Numbered from the stretch's first letter, positions 1 to 9,977 are shown. The stretch is 64,000 nt of DNA from CAYNHQ01 sp964397255 (GCA_964397255.1 CAYNHQ010000007.1:115781-179780); one strand, 5' to 3'. The notes: a model not told the origin generated them from the letters alone. Numbers and translations are program-made.

Positions 1-3000
1 CAAAGACGTGGTATCGAAATACGGGGGATGGGACATGGGAAACCAATTCTGTCTCCTCAGCCAAGACTTTCACGCGTCTATCGAACGTGAATGCCTTCGG
101 CCCTCATCAGCATTTTTCAGATGAAGCGCAGCTATTAGACGTCAATGGAGACGGCCTTGCTGATTTTGTTGATTCACCGAATGTTTACTTAAACCAAGGA
201 AATGGCATCTGGTCAACAACAGCCGATCCCGCCTGGGCGCTTCCTCTCCCTTTTCATTACGTTGCGAATTCGAATCCCAACTATCTCGGGCCGCCCTATC
301 CCACATCTTGCGCATCCATCCACATTGGTACCTACAGCTGCCCCCTCGATTTGCAACATATGGGTGGTTCGGTGAGTTGTCCGTCGGTGGGGGCACAGGT
401 TACTTACTGCGTATCAACGGGATGTTGCTACTCGAGTCAAACCTGTGGGGGAATATCTGATCCCGCCTGCCCGACAGGATATACTTGCGACAGTTTCCGA
501 AGACTTTGTAAAGCGACGAGCTGTAACGGATGTACGTATGGAATCGGCCCTCCTGGATTCCCCAGTGGTGAAGTTTGCGCTGCGCAGCCTCCGGGTGATT
601 GTGGTCAATACATTCATGTGATGATGGCAACTGATTCCGGAGCCAGGTTCATGGACGTAAACGGCGATGGCTATCCCGATCAGGTAGTACGCAACGCTAC
701 ACAGAATAAAGTTTACCTGAGCCAAGGCAACGGCACATTCGCACTGGATTCACGCACTTTGCCGGAGCAAATCACGTACAACAATGGTTATTCGCGCGGT
801 TGGCTGGGCGTCGTATTCGCCGATGTGAATGGTGACGGCCTTGCTGATGTCATTAAGGGATATCAGGCGTCCGATGGAACTCAGACGAAGAAAGTCTACA
901 TAAATACAGGAAGCGGTTGGACATACGACGCCACCTTTACCCTTCCGTATGTCCTTGTCGCGCAGGACAGCAATGGTGCTTCATGGGACGGAGGAGTTCG
1001 ATTCACCGATATCAACGGAGATGGAATTGACGATCTCCTCATTGGGAACGATTCGATAAGGGAGGTTTGGATTGGAACAGGGCGAGGCTGGACGAAGGTC
1101 AACATTTCGTCCGTCCTTCCTGTCGGGTTTGTGACAGGAAATCCGGCTCAAGACAATCAGACGCGCATCGTCGATGTCAACGGCGATGGAATGATAGATC
1201 TCATTCAAGCGAAGAGCGCTGCCCCTGCTGATAAACACACGTATCTATCGACCGGGCTTTATCCCAACTTACTCAAACAAGTCACACTTCCCACCGGTGG
1301 AAAAGTTTCTTTTGAGTATTCGCCCTCCACGCAGCTCAAAGACGCCTCCGGGAATTTCCTAAATCCCAATCTCCCAATGTCAAAACAAGTGGTGACCAAA
1401 ATCACCGTCGACAATGGGCGAAATGTAACCAATAGCACTCGGTCTACTTTGATTTCATACAAAAACGGTAATTTCGATACTTCGGCACGGGAATTCGCCG
1501 GTTTCGGCGAAGTCACACAAACCATGGCCGATCAAACCAAGGTGGTGACAACGTTTTACCAAAACCCCGAAAGCTGGCGGGGAAAAGAAGATACCGTGAA
1601 GATGCTCGATAGTCAGGGGAACGAATTGAGAAAAGTGGTATCCACCTATCAGGCCGATACCGTAGCGCCTTATTTCACCCCGATCATTCAGTCGGATTCG
1701 TATGAAACCAGCTACAATCCTACTGTCACCATTCACACACGGGAAACGTATGATTACGACTCGTATGGCAACAACACGCGTGCCGTGATGTATGGCGATT
1801 ATGACAAGACGGGAGATGAGCGAACGCTCTTTAATGAATTCTATCCCAACGCCACCAAGTGGATCGTTCAGGCGCCTGCATTAAAAAACGAACTCTACGA
1901 TGGCATCGTTGGGACGGGCACCGGAAGCAATTATTTTTCGCGTGAAGAGCTCACATTTCAGGGAAATACAAACTACGACCAGCAACCGAACAATGTTCGT
2001 GTGGCGAAGTCTCTGGCCCGAGGCTCCGACGGCAAACTCGCCTGGACGGAAAACACACTTTTCGATTCATTCGGAAATATTTTGGAATCAAAAGATGCAT
2101 TGACCCGAATAGTACAAACCCTGTTTGATACAGCCGGTCGTTTTCCGACACAAGTTACAAATGCATTGAACCAAAGAGCAAATTCTCAATTTGATTACCA
2201 CGGCAATCTGATTTTGGCGACGGACGTCAATCAAATTCAAACCTCGGAAATTTACGATGCTCTTCACCGACCCACACAAATCACTTCGGGGCCGACGGTT
2301 TCGACCACTTCGTACAACAATTGGGGAGACCCGAACAACCAGTACACGCACAAGACCAGCAAACATGATGGGTCACTCACACTCTGGACCGATGAATATT
2401 TCGACGGGCTTGGACGTACGTACAGAACCATTAAGAATGGCATCGACTCGAACCACGACGTCTTTATTCGTGCCGAGTTCGACAACATGGGCCGCCCCTA
2501 CCGAACCTATTTGCCCGTATTCAGAACTGACTACAGCCCCACTGGTAATGGAAAAGGATTTCTTGAAACCCAGTACGATGCGTTGAGCAGGCCCGTTAAA
2601 GTCATCAAGCCCGACAAGTCAGTTGTAACGACCACCTATTCCGGCTGGGTCACCACCGTGACGGATGAAAAAGGAATTCAAAAGGATTTCGAGAAAGACG
2701 CGTATGGAAACGTCGTCAAAATCACCGAACACACCTCAAATGGAAATCTGGTGACGACGTATGAATACGACATGGCTAATCAGCTCATCGAAGTGAGGGA
2801 TCCTGTCCAAGTAAACAACCCAAGCTGTAGCGACTCCGACCCAACGACGTTTTGCAATTCAATTCAAATTTCCTGGGACAAGCTGGGGCACAAAACGCAA
2901 ATGATCGATCCAGATATGGGCACCTGGAAATATACGTATGATACCGTGGGAAACTTAACAGACATCATCGATGCGAAGGGATGTTGGATGCATATGTCTT

Positions 3001-3860
3001 ACGATTCCCTCAATCGATTGACGATGAAAAGCGACCAGCATTCGTTGCTTCCTTCGGGGGCGTTGGCCTGCGATCACGTCACGTATACGCGGAACTACGA
3101 CGAGCCTACCTCCTCTATTCAGACCTGCAGCACTTCCAAAATTGGGGGGATTAGTTGCGGCCCCACATCCCGCGGGAAGGCCATTGGTAAAGTAACCTCT
3201 GAGGTCGGGCCCAATTACTCACGCGAATTTTTCTACCAGAGCCCCGATGGATTGGGCCGGTTGAGTCGTGACGATACAAACATTGATGGAGTTATCGTTA
3301 CAAACTTGTACGCATACAATATCGACGGATCCCTGAGCAAAACGACACTGAATGCGAATGATGCGGCAAACAAAATCGATGTAAATTACACGTATGATGC
3401 CGCCGGCGAGATTGTCAGTGTTTCTCGAATCAATGCCGCGGGATCAACTCAAACCATTCTTTCGAGCGTTACACGAAACGCGAATGGTCAGCCCACCAAC
3501 AAAACATTCGGCAATAACGTTCAGACCAACATGGAATACTATGACGTAGACGCAAAAGATCACCGGTTGAAAAAATTGGTGACTACGAACGCCCAAGGGG
3601 AAATTCAGCACTACGAGTACCAGTACGACACCAAGGGAAATCTAACCCAAATCTACAACGCCAAACTGAATGCGGATCTCACGGTTACGCCCCAATACAA
3701 GAATTATCTCTATGACAATCTCGACCGCTTGATTCACGGAGGGGTGGATACCAATCCCATTGAGTACCAGTACGATCCACTCGGAAATATCACTCAATTA
3801 AAAAGCATTACCAACGGCTACCGCCCATTTAACCGCTCACCCCAGGATGATCCCTATTAG
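1..3860 (+). CDS. Rhs/TcB-like toxin scaffold, 5' partial
   Basis: The frame is open to the left edge, so the protein begins upstream; the GTG at 87 is only the first start-like codon inside the window. The N-terminal half has FG-GAP/VCBS-type motifs of the form DxNGDGxxD near bases 135, 650, 820, 1005 and 1170, which normally build a calcium-binding beta-propeller. A cysteine-rich insertion (14 Cys) lies at about 310-605. After 1260 the sequence resembles the middle region of TcB/SpvB-type proteins. From about 1740 to the end it carries YD/RHS repeats such as YDALSRP, YDTVGNLTD and YDPLGNI, which form the beta-cocoon of Rhs and Tc toxins. It ends in TAG without the RHS core and without a variable tip. 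The tip-bearing protein starts 8 bases later behind an AGGAG-type site, so the two are probably co-translated. Likely role: scaffold of a secreted two-component toxin. The family call is firm; the Tc-versus-Rhs distinction is inference. Confidence 0.88.
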   Translation, partial: KTWYRNTGDGTWETNSVSSAKTFTRLSNVNAFGPHQHFSDEAQLLDVNGDGLADFVDSPNVYLNQGNGIWSTTADPAWALPLPFHYVANSNPNYLGPPYPTSCASIHIGTYSCPLDLQHMGGSVSCPSVGAQVTYCVSTGCCYSSQTCGGISDPACPTGYTCDSFRRLCKATSCNGCTYGIGPPGFPSGEVCAAQPPGDCGQYIHVMMATDSGARFMDVNGDGYPDQVVRNATQNKVYLSQGNGTFALDSRTLPEQITYNNGYSRGWLGVVFADVNGDGLADVIKGYQASDGTQTKKVYINTGSGWTYDATFTLPYVLVAQDSNGASWDGGVRFTDINGDGIDDLLIGNDSIREVWIGTGRGWTKVNISSVLPVGFVTGNPAQDNQTRIVDVNGDGMIDLIQAKSAAPADKHTYLSTGLYPNLLKQVTLPTGGKVSFEYSPSTQLKDASGNFLNPNLPMSKQVVTKITVDNGRNVTNSTRSTLISYKNGNFDTSAREFAGFGEVTQTMADQTKVVTTFYQNPESWRGKEDTVKMLDSQGNELRKVVSTYQADTVAPYFTPIIQSDSYETSYNPTVTIHTRETYDYDSYGNNTRAVMYGDYDKTGDERTLFNEFYPNATKWIVQAPALKNELYDGIVGTGTGSNYFSREELTFQGNTNYDQQPNNVRVAKSLARGSDGKLAWTENTLFDSFGNILESKDALTRIVQTLFDTAGRFPTQVTNALNQRANSQFDYHGNLILATDVNQIQTSEIYDALHRPTQITSGPTVSTTSYNNWGDPNNQYTHKTSKHDGSLTLWTDEYFDGLGRTYRTIKNGIDSNHDVFIRAEFDNMGRPYRTYLPVFRTDYSPTGNGKGFLETQYDALSRPVKVIKPDKSVVTTTYSGWVTTVTDEKGIQKDFEKDAYGNVVKITEHTSNGNLVTTYEYDMANQLIEVRDPVQVNNPSCSDSDPTTFCNSIQISWDKLGHKTQMIDPDMGTWKYTYDTVGNLTDIIDAKGCWMHMSYDSLNRLTMKSDQHSLLPSGALACDHVTYTRNYDEPTSSIQTCSTSKIGGISCGPTSRGKAIGKVTSEVGPNYSREFFYQSPDGLGRLSRDDTNIDGVIVTNLYAYNIDGSLSKTTLNANDAANKIDVNYTYDAAGEIVSVSRINAAGSTQTILSSVTRNANGQPTNKTFGNNVQTNMEYYDVDAKDHRLKKLVTTNAQGEIQHYEYQYDTKGNLTQIYNAKLNADLTVTPQYKNYLYDNLDRLIHGGVDTNPIEYQYDPLGNITQLKSITNGYRPFNRSPQDDPY

Positions 3861-3868
3861 GAGAGACT

Positions 3869-6073
3869 GTGAAGGGGGTTGTAAGGTTTGTTTTATTAGC
3901 AAATCTAATTCTTGGGTCCGGTGTTTTTGCCGCGTGTCCCAATCCGGACGGCTGTAATCCGGATCCCATGTTGAACCCGCCCAGTACACCTTCGGGTGTG
4001 GCAGCCACTTGGTGGTACACGCCGGAAGTCAATTTAAGTTGGAATGCTTCCACCAGCCCAGGCGGTTATTCCATTACGTATGGAGTGTATCGTTCCACCA
4101 CGTCTCCGGTTTCCCTTGTCGTAGGCAATCGAATCGCCTCCGTTTCTTCAACTTCCTATCGGGATCTGTCGGTTACGACCAATGTCACGTACTACTACAA
4201 AGTCCTCGCATCAGATGCCAACGGCGACAGTCCTCCTTCGAATGAAGTAAACGCAAGACCCCTTCCCTGGCCTCCCCTTCCATCGATCTCCGGACTTGTC
4301 GCAACGTCCCCATCGTATACGCAGATCAATCTCACCTGGAATTCAGTTTCGTATCCTTCGGGAGAAGCCTACAAAGTCTACCGGTCAACAACATCAGGAT
4401 TTACGCCCGGTTCTTCCACGTTTCTCGCTCAAACGAATGTGGCTTCGTATTCCGATCGATCGGCTTCGGGGACATACTATTACAAAGTGACCTTTCTCAA
4501 TGATGACAACGGCGCTGAAGGACTGGCTTCCAACCAAGTCAGTGCCACAACATCGGCTCCTGCCGTCATCAATTACAATTACGGAGGATCATATGGAGGT
4601 CCTCATGCCTTAACCTCCGATGGTTCTCGAACGTTTTACTACGATGCCAATGGAAATATCTCTCAGAGAAGTAAGCCCTCCTCTTCCGATACCTGCTTTA
4701 GCTACGTCCTTTCCAATAAGCTCCAAGAAGTCAAAAACGGTTCGGGCTGTGCCACCAAAATCGCCACGTATTTCTATGACATGGATGGCAATCGAATTGA
4801 AAAGGTGGTGTACGGCAGCAATCAAACGACGCGTTTCTTTCCTTCCGTAGACATGGAAGGAAGCAATCTCAAATACTACTACTCGGGCGGAGGGATGAGA
4901 CTGGCGGAGGAAGGACCCAACGGCTTCTACTTCTATCATGGCGATCATTTAGCCAGTACCAGTGTGTTAACCAGACTCGATGGCACAAGGGCCAAAGAAA
5001 TCACCTACTATCCCTTTGGAGCGGTAGAGAGTGAAACCACGTTTACCGGAAGTGATCCGGGAGACACCAATCACAAATACAACGATAAGTTTCACGACAA
5101 GGAAACCAACTATTATGACTACGGCGCTCGTTTCTATGATGCCAGTTTAGGACGATTTACCGTTCCCGACACCGTCGTCCCAAGTGCCACAAGTTCCCAA
5201 TCTCTCAATCGCTACGCGTACGTTGAGAACAATCCCCTCAAATACGTCGATCCCTCGGGACATGAAGGAGAGGCGGCACCGGCCGCTTCCACGCCACCAC
5301 TTATTCCAGCTCATGATCCAACGGGAGCCACGGCGGACGACATCCCGACGCAACCAGGAGACTTATGCAATACGGGCACCGACAACGAAACGATGGCGGA
5401 TGAACATGTGGTCGCAGCTCGCGAGATCAATCAAGAAAAAGCTGGAATAGAAAGCGTGCGAGCCCACACGAATCGAGAAACCTGGGCGGAAGAAAGCACG
5501 GCCGCACTTGGAAGCGTAATGAAAGAGGGAGCAATCGCGCTGGCGACTATCGGCTTGGGCGGCGCAATGAAAGGCTTAATGGCGGCCGAGGAAATCGCGA
5601 CTTCAGCAGAAGTTGAAGTCAAAGGAAACCTCATTGGGAGAGGTTCGTTAACAAATGTTTTTCATGAAGAAGGTGCCTCGGTAGTGCAGAAGGTGCCAAT
5701 ATCACAGGACACTGCTACGGGTGTTAGCAAAAGTGTCGCCGCATTGAGGGACTTGCAGGACGTGAGTTTTGTCGACCTGAGGGGAAGCCCGCTCATGGTT
5801 CGCGTTCATCAAATGTCCCATATTGGGGTAACGGGGGAAGGTCTCCCCGTATTCGAACAAACCTTGGCCCCCGGCATGCGCGCAGACAGGTATTTTGAGT
5901 CTCTCCGCTCAGCGGACGAGATGATCAATTTCCGTGAAGAGTTTTGGACCATCGCGCGCCGAGCTGAAAATTTCGGCGTGAGTGACATAAAGCCACTCAA
6001 TGTGAATATCGAACTCACTCGAGCCGGACGCGTCTATCACATCTTCGATGCCATGAAAATGAGAATGGAATGA
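3869..6073 (+). CDS. Secreted Rhs tip protein with kinase-like C-terminus
   Basis: A GTG start follows TAGGAGAG. Residues 1-22 are a Sec signal peptide ending near GVFA-A. Two fibronectin type III domains follow (about 33-132 and 134-230). RHS repeats run from about 250, and the conserved RHS core (DHLAST, YYDYGARFYD, VDPSGH) ends near residue 466, where polymorphic tips begin. The tip resembles a minimal protein kinase: a glycine-rich loop GRGSLTNVF near 590, a lysine in VVQKVP about 20 residues on, SDIKPLNV near 704 (matching HRDxKPxN) and FDAM near 726 at the DFG position. At about 145 residues it is much shorter than a normal kinase domain. There is no room for an immunity gene before 6172. 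N-terminus and core are nearly identical in DNA to the tip gene at 7679. The kinase reading is inference from motif order. Confidence 0.82.
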   Translation: MKGVVRFVLLANLILGSGVFAACPNPDGCNPDPMLNPPSTPSGVAATWWYTPEVNLSWNASTSPGGYSITYGVYRSTTSPVSLVVGNRIASVSSTSYRDLSVTTNVTYYYKVLASDANGDSPPSNEVNARPLPWPPLPSISGLVATSPSYTQINLTWNSVSYPSGEAYKVYRSTTSGFTPGSSTFLAQTNVASYSDRSASGTYYYKVTFLNDDNGAEGLASNQVSATTSAPAVINYNYGGSYGGPHALTSDGSRTFYYDANGNISQRSKPSSSDTCFSYVLSNKLQEVKNGSGCATKIATYFYDMDGNRIEKVVYGSNQTTRFFPSVDMEGSNLKYYYSGGGMRLAEEGPNGFYFYHGDHLASTSVLTRLDGTRAKEITYYPFGAVESETTFTGSDPGDTNHKYNDKFHDKETNYYDYGARFYDASLGRFTVPDTVVPSATSSQSLNRYAYVENNPLKYVDPSGHEGEAAPAASTPPLIPAHDPTGATADDIPTQPGDLCNTGTDNETMADEHVVAAREINQEKAGIESVRAHTNRETWAEESTAALGSVMKEGAIALATIGLGGAMKGLMAAEEIATSAEVEVKGNLIGRGSLTNVFHEEGASVVQKVPISQDTATGVSKSVAALRDLQDVSFVDLRGSPLMVRVHQMSHIGVTGEGLPVFEQTLAPGMRADRYFESLRSADEMINFREEFWTIARRAENFGVSDIKPLNVNIELTRAGRVYHIFDAMKMRME

Positions 6074-6171
6074 ATCAATTTTTTCGATTTACGAGATTAA
6101 TTTTTTCATATTCCTAAAAAAGAAATCTATCGGAATGATGGAAATTCCATGTTTTCTTATAGCGCGATGAC

Positions 6172-6984
6172 CTACTTCGCGAATTGCAAAAACACTTCCG
6201 GATAGCGACGGAGCCAGTCGGCCTCGGAGGAATCCTCGAGAAACGCCTCGATATCTTCGAGAATCGATTTTCCTGAAACACCCTCCATTCGATTTTCCAC
6301 AGCTTGAAGCAAATCTTTGCGATTTTGAATTTTCTTAACTTTCTCGCCCGCTGTGTGCAACCCGGCATTGAGGTACGTAAAATTGCAGGACGTTTCCCTG
6401 CGCAAATACCAGATCAAATCGTAACAATCCCTGCCTAAAACCTGCGGCCGCAACATGAGCGCCAACACCTTGCCAGCAAAAAGCGTGCTCTCATTGTGTT
6501 TCAGCAGAGGAAAAAGCTCATTGTGGCGAGACAGAAAATATTCCTCACGATCTCCTCGTTTAATTGGGGGTGGATGATTGTCCACCTCCAGCTTGATGTG
6601 CAACTTTTGCCCGGGGCGATCGGATAGCCCGATCGGTTCCAGCGGAAACCGGACAAACGACCGGCTCACCGTTTTTTCTCCCTTTACCGCCACTTCCACC
6701 GGAAGGCCGAGCTCTTTGAGGCGCCGATCAATAAAGTTATTGAGAGCTTCAAAGGAATATCTTTTTGAGTGGGCATCGAGTGAAAAGTCGAGATCTTCGG
6801 AAAAACGCTTCAAGTTGTAACAAAGCCGAAGGCATGTGCCCCCCATGAACGAGAGATCGCGGCCAAAAGGCGATTGATAGATTGCTTTCAAAATCAACAC
6901 CTGCAGATATTCTCTGGCGATGTTGGTCGCCCACTGTTTTCCGCGCGATAGGCTTTGATCAATCAGCATCAAAAGTTGTTGCAT
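6172..6984 (-). CDS. abiEii: AbiEii-type nucleotidyltransferase toxin
   Basis: This is the toxin of a type IV toxin-antitoxin/abortive infection pair. The family is a nucleotidyltransferase fold that uses nucleotides to disable cellular targets. Visible family signatures are the GG motif in FMGGTCLRLCY near residue 48, followed by RFSEDLDFSL carrying the D-x-D metal pair, and a C-terminal GRDCYDLIWYL matching the usual R-D-x-Y-D-L segment. Length is 270 residues, normal for the family. Its start lies 26 bases inside the upstream antitoxin gene, the standard coupled arrangement. It runs opposite to the flanking Rhs tip genes and sits exactly between two of them. Confidence 0.88.
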   Translation of the reverse strand: MQQLLMLIDQSLSRGKQWATNIAREYLQVLILKAIYQSPFGRDLSFMGGTCLRLCYNLKRFSEDLDFSLDAHSKRYSFEALNNFIDRRLKELGLPVEVAVKGEKTVSRSFVRFPLEPIGLSDRPGQKLHIKLEVDNHPPPIKRGDREEYFLSRHNELFPLLKHNESTLFAGKVLALMLRPQVLGRDCYDLIWYLRRETSCNFTYLNAGLHTAGEKVKKIQNRKDLLQAVENRMEGVSGKSILEDIEAFLEDSSEADWLRRYPEVFLQFAK

Positions 6985-7564
6985 ATTTTTTTACCTCCTC
7001 TAAGAGGTTCGACACTTCCGGACTCTTAAAAAGATTTGCGAACTGCCTCGCCTTTCGAAAATTGAATTTTCCTAAGTTCTGCCACCGAAGGTTTTTAAAA
7101 GTTTCCGGTGACGTCACCAGTGTTCTGCGATGGATATAAAGGTAATCCACCACCGCCTTCTCAAACGTGGCGATCAGCGTCTTCGGATCAAATCCAATAA
7201 ATCCTTCCTGTGGAATGTGGCGAAATCCGAACCTCCCGCAGGGCGTTTGAAAGTTTCGTGTGGGGCGGATCGTAACGGAGGTGACCGCGAATGGAACATC
7301 CGGAATGACTCCGTACATTGAAAGAGCACTTTCAAGACTGACATAGGCAGGCGGATAGAGCGCTGAAAGGATCTCCGCCGTCTGCGGCACCTCTCCGGCA
7401 AACGCATAGACGCCTCTTCGAAGACCTACAATCTCTCCGGCTTTTTTCCAGAGATGAAGCTGTAGTTTGAGTGTGCTTGCCGGTGTTTCGAAGGCAACGG
7501 TCTTGGCCTCGTTCCAGCTAAACACATTCTTTTTCATTCGTTTTTGAAAAGCTCGATACTTCAT
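6959..7564 (-). CDS. abiEi: AbiEi-type antitoxin
   Basis: The 201-residue protein has the AbiEi layout: an N-terminal winged helix (KNVFSWNEAKTVA through LWKKAGEIVGLRRGVYAF), then the central segment with PPAYVSLESALSMYGVIP, which is highly characteristic of the family. AbiEi proteins bind inverted repeats in their own promoter and repress the operon, and neutralise AbiEii without stable contact. The AT-rich stretch just upstream (7565-7600) includes the palindrome TATAATATTATA at 7574-7585, a possible but low-complexity operator. The gene overlaps the AbiEii start by 26 bases. Confidence 0.87.
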   Translation of the reverse strand: MKYRAFQKRMKKNVFSWNEAKTVAFETPASTLKLQLHLWKKAGEIVGLRRGVYAFAGEVPQTAEILSALYPPAYVSLESALSMYGVIPDVPFAVTSVTIRPTRNFQTPCGRFGFRHIPQEGFIGFDPKTLIATFEKAVVDYLYIHRRTLVTSPETFKNLRWQNLGKFNFRKARQFANLFKSPEVSNLLEEVKKYATTFDAD

Positions 7565-7678
7565 TTCAATAATTATAATATTATATAACTATTAAAATTA
7601 CTATACGATGACGTGACAGCATGGGTATCACCCTAATATCATGAGACTTTCTGAAGACTTTCCGGATTGTTTTGAGGG

Positions 7679-9901
7679 GTGCAATATGCGAAAATAAGAA
7701 TTGTTGTGCGCCTCTTTTTTTGTCTCATTTTTCTTCTTTGTTTGACGCTGACTGGGGGGGTGTACGCCGCGTGTCCCAATCCGGATGGTTGCGATCCGGA
7801 TCCCACGCTGAATCCGCCCAGTACACCTTCGGGTGTGGCAGCCACTTGGTGGTACACGCCGGAAGTCAATCTAAGTTGGAATGCTTCCACCAGTCCAGGC
7901 GGTTACTCCATTACGTACGGAGTGTATCGCTCCACCACGTCTCCGGTTTCCATGGTCTTAGGAAATCGAATCGCCTCCGTTTCTTCAACTTCCTATCGGG
8001 ACCTGTCGGTCACGACCAATGTCACGTACTACTACAAAGTCGTCGCGTCGGATGCCAACGGCGACAGCTCTCCTTCGAATGAAGTAAACGCAAGACCCCT
8101 TCCCTGGCCGCCGCTTCCGACTGTTTCCGGACTGACGGCGACCTCTGTTTCCTATGCCCAGATTAATTTGTCCTGGAGCGCGGTTTCCTATCCGTCGGGA
8201 GAGTTTTATCGAATCTATCGTTCCACCACCTCCGGATTTCCGATTGGAGCGTCTACGTTGTTGGCGACCTCGACCCGCGCTTCCTATATCGATCTATCGG
8301 TCAATGCGTCCACGACCTATTATTACAAGGTCACGTTCGTTAATGATGAGAATAACGCCGAAGGTTCTCCGTCCTCTCAAGCTTCTGCGACGTCTTCAAC
8401 TCCAGCGGTAGTCAGCTATTCCTATGGCGGAGCTTATGGGGGACCGCATGCTTTAACCTCCGACGGTTCTCGGACGTTCTATTACGATGCCAATGGAAAT
8501 CTTTCTCAACGAAGTAAACCCAGCGCCACCGACACCTGCTTCTATTACACGCTTTCCAACAAATTGCAGGAAGTGAAAAACGGTACCGGTTGTGCCACCA
8601 AAATCGCCACGTATTTCTATGACATGGATGGCAATCGAATTGAAGAGATAGTGTACGGCACCCCTACCACGACGCGTTTCTTCCCTTCACTCGAAATGGA
8701 AGGAACGAATCTCAAATACTCCTACTCCGCGGGAGGGATGAGGCTAGCGGAGGAAGGACCCAACGGTTTCTATTTCTACCATGGGGATCATTTAGCCAGC
8801 ACAAGTGTAGTCACTAGGCTGGACGGTACCCGAGCCAAAGAGATTACGTATTATCCTTTCGGCGCCGTGGAGAGTGAGACGACGTTTACCGGAAGTGATC
8901 CTGGACAAACAAATCACAAGTACAACGATAAGTTTCATGACAAAGAAACCAACTACTATGACTACGGAGCCCGATTTTACGACGCAAGCATTGGAAGGTT
9001 TACCGTTCCCGACACCGTCGTCCCCAGTGCCACCAGCTCTCAGTCTCTAAATCGATACTCGTACGTTGAGAACAATCCCCTCAAATACGTCGATCCATCA
9101 GGACATGAGGAGGAAGCCGCTTCTTCCACGCCGCCGCTCATACCGGCACATGAAAATACAGGGGCCACCGCTTCGGATGTGAACGCTGCAGATGCAGCCA
9201 TGACGACGGACGAAGGTTGCATCGGCCCGATGAAGAATCGCGACGATGAGCATGAACAGATGGCGGCCGTTGCTGCAGACCGAAAATCGGTTGAAACGGG
9301 TCAAGATATGATGAGAGCCACCACAAAAAACGAAGTGGCTACCCAAAATGCATCGGATTCTTACAACAAAATGCCGGGAATGAAATTTGCTCAATACGCC
9401 CTAAGTGGCGGACGCGGCGGCGACGGCGAAGAAGCCCTCATGGATGCTGCTGGAATTGTTTCAGCCTTTCTCCCTGTTTCGCAAAGCTTAAGAGCCGCAA
9501 CCGCCGCAGAAGCCGAAGTCGCTGATGTTTTGAAATCAAGTATTCCCATCAGGGGCGCGACGAGGGGTACGTTTGAAGTGCCAAGGCCACAAATTGGCAA
9601 CGTAGTTGATGAGTTGCCGAGCAATACAATAGTACATCGTTTCGCGCCAGAGGCGACCGACGCGCCGTGGGCTCCTGTGGAATCGACCAGATATGGACAA
9701 CCAGCTTTACATGTTTCTACAAATGTGGAGGATCTTTCCCAATGGGTCAGCAGCAATGCGCAAAGAGCAGACTCTTATGCAAATTACGCGCTTCGTAGCG
9801 AGACTCTTCACAATTTACTCACCCCTGGAGCTACGGTTATTAGAGACCCATATATGCCTGGTAATCACGCATACGTAATTTTGTACCCATATTTATTTTA
9901 A
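7679..9901 (+). CDS. Second secreted Rhs tip protein, unknown C-terminal toxin
   Basis: This is a paralogue of the tip gene at 3869. It has a signal peptide (hydrophobic LFFCLIFLLCLTLTGG, cleavage near VYA-A), two FnIII domains, RHS repeats and the RHS core ending in VDPSGHE near residue 485. Long DNA stretches match the first copy almost perfectly. After the core it diverges completely. The C-terminal region (about 490-740) has a low-complexity Ala/Glu segment and then an unrecognised 110-residue domain with HVSTNVEDLSQWV and a Tyr-rich ending YVILYPYLF. The GTG start fits the third copy, whose ATG aligns at the same position (KYAK versus QYAK). The large FG-GAP partner is not duplicated here, so this may be an alternative tip for the same scaffold. 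No immunity gene is evident between 9902 and 9977. Confidence 0.82.
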   Translation: MQYAKIRIVVRLFFCLIFLLCLTLTGGVYAACPNPDGCDPDPTLNPPSTPSGVAATWWYTPEVNLSWNASTSPGGYSITYGVYRSTTSPVSMVLGNRIASVSSTSYRDLSVTTNVTYYYKVVASDANGDSSPSNEVNARPLPWPPLPTVSGLTATSVSYAQINLSWSAVSYPSGEFYRIYRSTTSGFPIGASTLLATSTRASYIDLSVNASTTYYYKVTFVNDENNAEGSPSSQASATSSTPAVVSYSYGGAYGGPHALTSDGSRTFYYDANGNLSQRSKPSATDTCFYYTLSNKLQEVKNGTGCATKIATYFYDMDGNRIEEIVYGTPTTTRFFPSLEMEGTNLKYSYSAGGMRLAEEGPNGFYFYHGDHLASTSVVTRLDGTRAKEITYYPFGAVESETTFTGSDPGQTNHKYNDKFHDKETNYYDYGARFYDASIGRFTVPDTVVPSATSSQSLNRYSYVENNPLKYVDPSGHEEEAASSTPPLIPAHENTGATASDVNAADAAMTTDEGCIGPMKNRDDEHEQMAAVAADRKSVETGQDMMRATTKNEVATQNASDSYNKMPGMKFAQYALSGGRGGDGEEALMDAAGIVSAFLPVSQSLRAATAAEAEVADVLKSSIPIRGATRGTFEVPRPQIGNVVDELPSNTIVHRFAPEATDAPWAPVESTRYGQPALHVSTNVEDLSQWVSSNAQRADSYANYALRSETLHNLLTPGATVIRDPYMPGNHAYVILYPYLF

Positions 9902-9977
9902 TCACTTTTAAAGATTCAGAGTTGCGGTTATTACTCACCCAAGATTTGTAAATCGACGCAGTCGGCGGGGGTGGTGG

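Noticed and set aside
7574..7585. TATAATATTATA palindrome as the AbiE operator
   Set aside because: Palindromic but low-complexity AT sequence, so it is only mentioned with the antitoxin and not listed as a site.
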